From Robbsia sp. KACC 23696 (lineage in GTDB: Bacteria; Pseudomonadota; Gammaproteobacteria; Burkholderiales; Burkholderiaceae), in the NCBI RefSeq assembly GCF_039852015.1, contig NZ_CP156627.1, positions 248,001-312,000 on the forward strand: a stretch of 64,000 nucleotides of DNA, given 5' to 3'. This document shows positions 59,903 to 64,000 of the stretch, piece by piece. How positions within the stretch are numbered: position 1 is the first letter of the stretch; the number at the start of each line of letters is the position of its first letter. Position numbers and translations under genes: made by a program. Under the pieces are notes generated by a model. The model was not told where the DNA came from and did not search any database. It saw only the letters and a list, made by a program, of their open reading frames with translations.

Positions 59903-59942
59903 TCGCTCCAAGCGATCGCGTCAAGCCTGTCTCGAAAATCGC

Positions 59943-60800
59943 TCACAGCAGCGGCAATGTCGCGCGGATATGATCGGCGAACACGCGCGTCAGATGCGCC
60001 GGGCGCTTGCGCGCGTATTTCACGGTGATGCCGATCGTCGGTAGCGCCGGCCAGGCAGGCTCGCCGCTCAGGATCGCGAGATCGGAGGGCACGGCCGTCT
60101 GGGTCACGACGGCAAACGCCTGCCCCGATCGCACCACGGCGGTGAGCCCGGCGAGGCTGCTGCTGGCATAGGCGATGCGAAAGGCGCGGCCGGCACGCTG
60201 CAACACGTCGCAGGCCGCCAGATGATCCAGCGTATCGGGATCGGACAACGCCAGCGGCAAGGGATCGAATTGCGCGGCATCCACCCCGGGATAGCCGACC
60301 CATACCAGCGGCTCGCGGCGGATGATGTCCGCGTCGGAGGCGCTCTCGGTCACGGAAATCAGAGCCAGATCCACCGCCTGAACCGCCACGTGCTCCAGCA
60401 GCCGCGTCGTCGGCGCGCAGAGAACCTCCACCTGAACCTGCGGATGCAAACTGGCGAAGCGGCGTAGCAGACGCGGCAAAAACACGGCCGCATAGTCATC
60501 CGGGCAGCCGAACCGAATGGCGCCCGACAGGCCCGTGCCGCAGACATCGGCCATCGCCTCGTCGTGCGCGCGAAGAATCCGCTGCGCATGCACGAGCAAG
60601 CGCTCGCCCGGATAGGTCAAGCGCATACCGCGCCCGGTGCGCTGAAACAGCGGTTGATCGACGATCTCCTCGAGACGCTTCATCTGCTGGCTCAAGGCCG
60701 ATTGGGTGCGGCCCACCTTGTCGGCCGCCCGCGTCAACGCCCGGGTCTCGGCGATCACGACAAAGGAGCGCAACAAATCGATTTCAAGCGATAAGGACAT
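59943..60800 (-). CDS. dgdR: LysR-family regulator DgdR
   Basis: This 285-residue LysR protein begins with LEIDLLRSFVVIAETRALTRAADKVGRTQSALSQQMKRLEEIVDQPLFQRTGRGMRLTYPGERLLVHAQRIL. The remainder is a standard co-inducer domain. It is divergent from dgdA with 131 bases between. In Burkholderia cepacia the regulator in this position, DgdR, represses dgdA and itself and responds to dialkylglycines. The assignment rests on that known gene order and on dgdA being unmistakable. A GAGGAAGG precedes the ATG. Confidence 0.85.
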   Translation of the reverse strand: MSLSLEIDLLRSFVVIAETRALTRAADKVGRTQSALSQQMKRLEEIVDQPLFQRTGRGMRLTYPGERLLVHAQRILRAHDEAMADVCGTGLSGAIRFGCPDDYAAVFLPRLLRRFASLHPQVQVEVLCAPTTRLLEHVAVQAVDLALISVTESASDADIIRREPLVWVGYPGVDAAQFDPLPLALSDPDTLDHLAACDVLQRAGRAFRIAYASSSLAGLTAVVRSGQAFAVVTQTAVPSDLAILSGEPAWPALPTIGITVKYARKRPAHLTRVFADHIRATLPLL

Positions 60801-60922
60801 GGCCTTCCTCTTCCGACAGAACGCCCGATATTAGCGTCTTTGCTATCTCTCATAAATACTATTCGATTCCCTCAATTCATATGGCGCCCTACACTTTCCG
60901 CATCTTGCTCACATCGAACTAA

Positions 60923-62233
<1,311 letters not shown>

Positions 62234-62379
62234 CGTATGACGCCTCGCGTCGCTTGGCTCCCGCGCCGCGAACGTTCGAGGCGGGCGATGTGCTGGGCAC
62301 GATAGCGTGTCGGCAAGAAATATTGCATATGCCGCCCGTCGGATAGGTATCATTACGCCGATCAACCTGGGAGATGCAT

Positions 62380-62904
62380 ATGGACGTTCGCGATGCCGGT
62401 ACCGAGCATATCGAAGGCATAACGGCGATCTATAACGACGCCGTCGTACACACCACCGCGATTTGGAACGACGTCACCGTCGATATCGCCAATCGGACCG
62501 CCTGGCTCAACGATCGACGCAAAATCGGCTATCCGGTTCTCGTCGCCGTGGACGAGCACGGTGCGGTGCTCGGCTATGCTTCGTTTGGCGACTGGCGCGC
62601 TTTCGACGGCTATCGCTATACCGTCGAGCACTCGGTCTACGTTCGCGGCGATCAGCGCGGTAAGGGTCTCGGCAAACAGCTGATGCAAACGCTGATCTCA
62701 CGCGCCCAGACATTGGGCAAGCATGTCATGGTCGCGGCCATCGAGGCGAACAACACCGGATCCGTGCGGCTGCATGAAACTCTCGGTTTCAAGCACGTCG
62801 GTCATATGAAGGAAGTGGGAACGAAATTCGGCACCTGGCTCGATCTCGCTTTCATGCAGCTTCAGCTCGACACGCGCTCGACGCCCGATATCGAGACAGC
62901 GTGA
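62380..62904 (+). CDS. GNAT acetyltransferase, phosphinothricin/methionine-sulfoximine type
   Basis: This protein of about 174 residues has the N-acetyltransferase fold with acetyl-CoA loop VRGDQRGKGLGKQLM and the family traits GITAIYNDAVVHTTAIWND, VDEHGAVLGYASFGDWRAFDGYRYTVEHSVYV, and ANNTGSVRLHETLGFKHVGHMKEVGTKFGTWLDLAFMQL. This is the pattern of phosphinothricin and methionine-sulfoximine N-acetyltransferases. The ATG at 62380 has GGGAG seven bases upstream; the ATG two codons earlier is too close. The natural substrate may be methionine derivatives. Confidence 0.85.
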   Translation: MDVRDAGTEHIEGITAIYNDAVVHTTAIWNDVTVDIANRTAWLNDRRKIGYPVLVAVDEHGAVLGYASFGDWRAFDGYRYTVEHSVYVRGDQRGKGLGKQLMQTLISRAQTLGKHVMVAAIEANNTGSVRLHETLGFKHVGHMKEVGTKFGTWLDLAFMQLQLDTRSTPDIETA

Positions 62905-62977
62905 CCCGCGCCATGCTTAGCCGGCGACGCGTGCGTCGCCCTCGCGCCATGGCATCGAACCCTTGCGTCCTCCGACA

Positions 62978-63427
62978 ATGACCTTCACCATCCGTCCCGT
63001 GTCGGCAAACGATCGCACCGCATGGCATGCCTTGTGGGAGGCATATTGCGCGTTCTACCGTACGACGCTTGATAGCGCTATATCGGAAAAGACCTGGCAG
63101 CGCCTGATCGATCCGACTTCCCCGATCGACGGTTTGCTCGTTGCGAGCGAGACCGGCGAGCCGCTCGGCTTCTGCAATTACGTCTGCCATCCGCATACGT
63201 GGAGTGATCGGACCGTCTGCTATCTGGAAGATCTTTTCGTGGCGCCCGCAGGCCGTCGGCTCGGCATCGGGACGGCGTTGATCGAGGCGCTTCGTACGCA
63301 AGGCATCGCGCAGGGCTGGGGGCGCATCTATTGGGTCACCGATCACGATAATGTCGATGCCCAGGCGTTATACGACAAGGTTGCCGATCGGACCGCCCAC
63401 GTTCGGTATCAGATCAAGCTACAGTAG
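62978..63427 (+). CDS. GNAT acetyltransferase
   Basis: This protein of about 149 residues has an N-terminal FTIRPVSANDRTAWHALWEAYCAFYR, a strand pair GLLVASETGEPLGFCNYVCHPHTWS, and the acetyl-CoA motif LEDLFVAPAGRRLGIGTALIEAL, then WGRIYWVTDHDNVDAQALYDKVA. It is a single-domain GNAT of unknown substrate, of the type acting on small amines or amino acids. The ATG at 62978 is the likely start. Its end overlaps the convergent PhzF-like gene by 14 bases. Confidence 0.85.
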   Translation: MTFTIRPVSANDRTAWHALWEAYCAFYRTTLDSAISEKTWQRLIDPTSPIDGLLVASETGEPLGFCNYVCHPHTWSDRTVCYLEDLFVAPAGRRLGIGTALIEALRTQGIAQGWGRIYWVTDHDNVDAQALYDKVADRTAHVRYQIKLQ

Positions 63428-64000
63428 GAATTTCGATAAAGCCTTCCAGATACTGGACCGCTTGTCCGGAGACGAAGACGCCATCGTCCACCACACGGCA
63501 ATGCAGCAGGCCCGTGCGGCGTGATACCTGCATGGCCAGTAAGTCCGCCTTGCCCAGCCGCGCGGCCCAGAATGGCGCCAGCGTCGCGTGAATCGAGCCG
63601 GTCACCGGATCTTCATCGCCGCCGTTGGCCGGCCAGAAATACCGCGAGACGAAGTCATGCCGATCGCCACGCGCCGTGACGACGACATCGCGCGGGCCTA
63701 ACGTCGCCAGCAGCGGCAACGTCGGTACGACCTCGCGGACCTCGGCTTCGGACGCATAGACGACAACATAAGCCTGGCCGCATACCGCGACTTCGCGCGG
63801 CGCGATCGAAAGCCCCTTCAGCAATGCGTCGGGGATCGTTTCGAGCGTCTCCGCCGGACGCAGCGGAAAACGCATCTCGATAAAGCCATCGGCCTTGCGC
63901 GACACGCTCAGCCGCCCGACCGCGTCGGCCGTGAAGGCGATGATATCGGCATCGGCGTTTTGCTTGAAGATCACATAGGCACTTGCCAACGTGGCGTGTC
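63414..64000 (-). CDS. PhzF-family protein (C-terminal part)
   Basis: The minus-strand frame enters from the right edge with HATLASAYVIF, which is the middle of the PhzF fold (usually GHATLASA). It continues through MRFPLRPAE...SIAPREVAVCG, ARGDRHDFVSRYFWPANGGDEDPVTGSIHATLAPFWAARLG and LHCRVVDDGVFVSGQAVQYLEG to its stop. The DPVTGSIHATL stretch is the second conserved motif. Members are isomerases of diaminopimelate-epimerase fold; most outside phenazine clusters have unknown substrates. The N-terminal third lies beyond the window. Confidence 0.88.
   Translation of the reverse strand, partial: HATLASAYVIFKQNADADIIAFTADAVGRLSVSRKADGFIEMRFPLRPAETLETIPDALLKGLSIAPREVAVCGQAYVVVYASEAEVREVVPTLPLLATLGPRDVVVTARGDRHDFVSRYFWPANGGDEDPVTGSIHATLAPFWAARLGKADLLAMQVSRRTGLLHCRVVDDGVFVSGQAVQYLEGFIEIPTVA

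Overview
The window looks like a chromosomal stretch from a beta-proteobacterium of the Burkholderiaceae. It has high GC, a Burkholderia-type trimeric porin, a dgdA/dgdR pair very like that of Burkholderia cepacia, a PPK2, and many small catabolic operons, each with its own regulator. I see no rRNA, tRNA, insertion sequence, CRISPR array or phage gene. Both ends cut a gene: an FUSC-type membrane protein at the left and a PhzF-family protein at the right.

Region 1 (about 0.8-14.4 kb) is a large catabolic island. A minus-strand operon of eleven genes encodes a Rieske oxygenase alpha subunit, an unknown small protein, two cupins, a ferredoxin reductase, an NTF2/SnoaL-like protein, PyrK-like and PyrD-like dihydroorotate-dehydrogenase-type subunits, a Rieske ferredoxin, an asparaginase-like amidohydrolase and an EthD-like protein. 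On the other side of the control region lie a TetR repressor, an AAHS-type MFS transporter, a porin and a glutathione S-transferase. The same 11-bp inverted repeat (GAATGsCATTC) sits on the operon promoter and in front of the transporter gene, which ties both arms to one regulon. The substrate is not identifiable from sequence. The enzyme set suggests a nitrogen-containing ring or amide-bearing aromatic acid.

Region 2 (14.5-34 kb) is mixed. It holds a fluoride riboswitch with its CLC-F fluoride exporter, a DHA1 efflux protein, an SGNH hydrolase, a YVTN-propeller/sterol-desaturase-like pair, a metal-uptake group (DUF2946, TonB receptor, PepSY protein), an internally duplicated outer-membrane barrel, a family III CoA-transferase, a second TonB receptor, a PAS-domain gene remnant, PPK2 and an AraC regulator.

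Region 3 (34-40 kb) holds an SDR, a secreted lactonase-like propeller, a frameshifted unknown gene, and a TetR/secreted-esterase pair joined by three copies of TATCTA-N4-TAGATA.

Region 4 (40-53.6 kb) is sugar catabolism. A complete rbs operon (B-A-C-R-K-D) has a perfect LacI-type operator upstream. Next to it a GntR-controlled cluster (LgoD-like dehydrogenase, UxaB-like reductase, MFS, UxaA-like dehydratase, Ldh2 oxidoreductase) reads as L-galactonate to 2-keto-3-deoxygluconate.

Region 5 (53.7-64 kb) has a divergent exonuclease VII with an N-terminal DUF5710 domain and a small subunit ending in an SSB-like acidic tip. It also has LysR regulators, a YcgR-type PilZ protein, an FhuF-like ferric reductase behind a Fur-box-like site, a GST, dgdR/dgdA, and two GNAT acetyltransferases.
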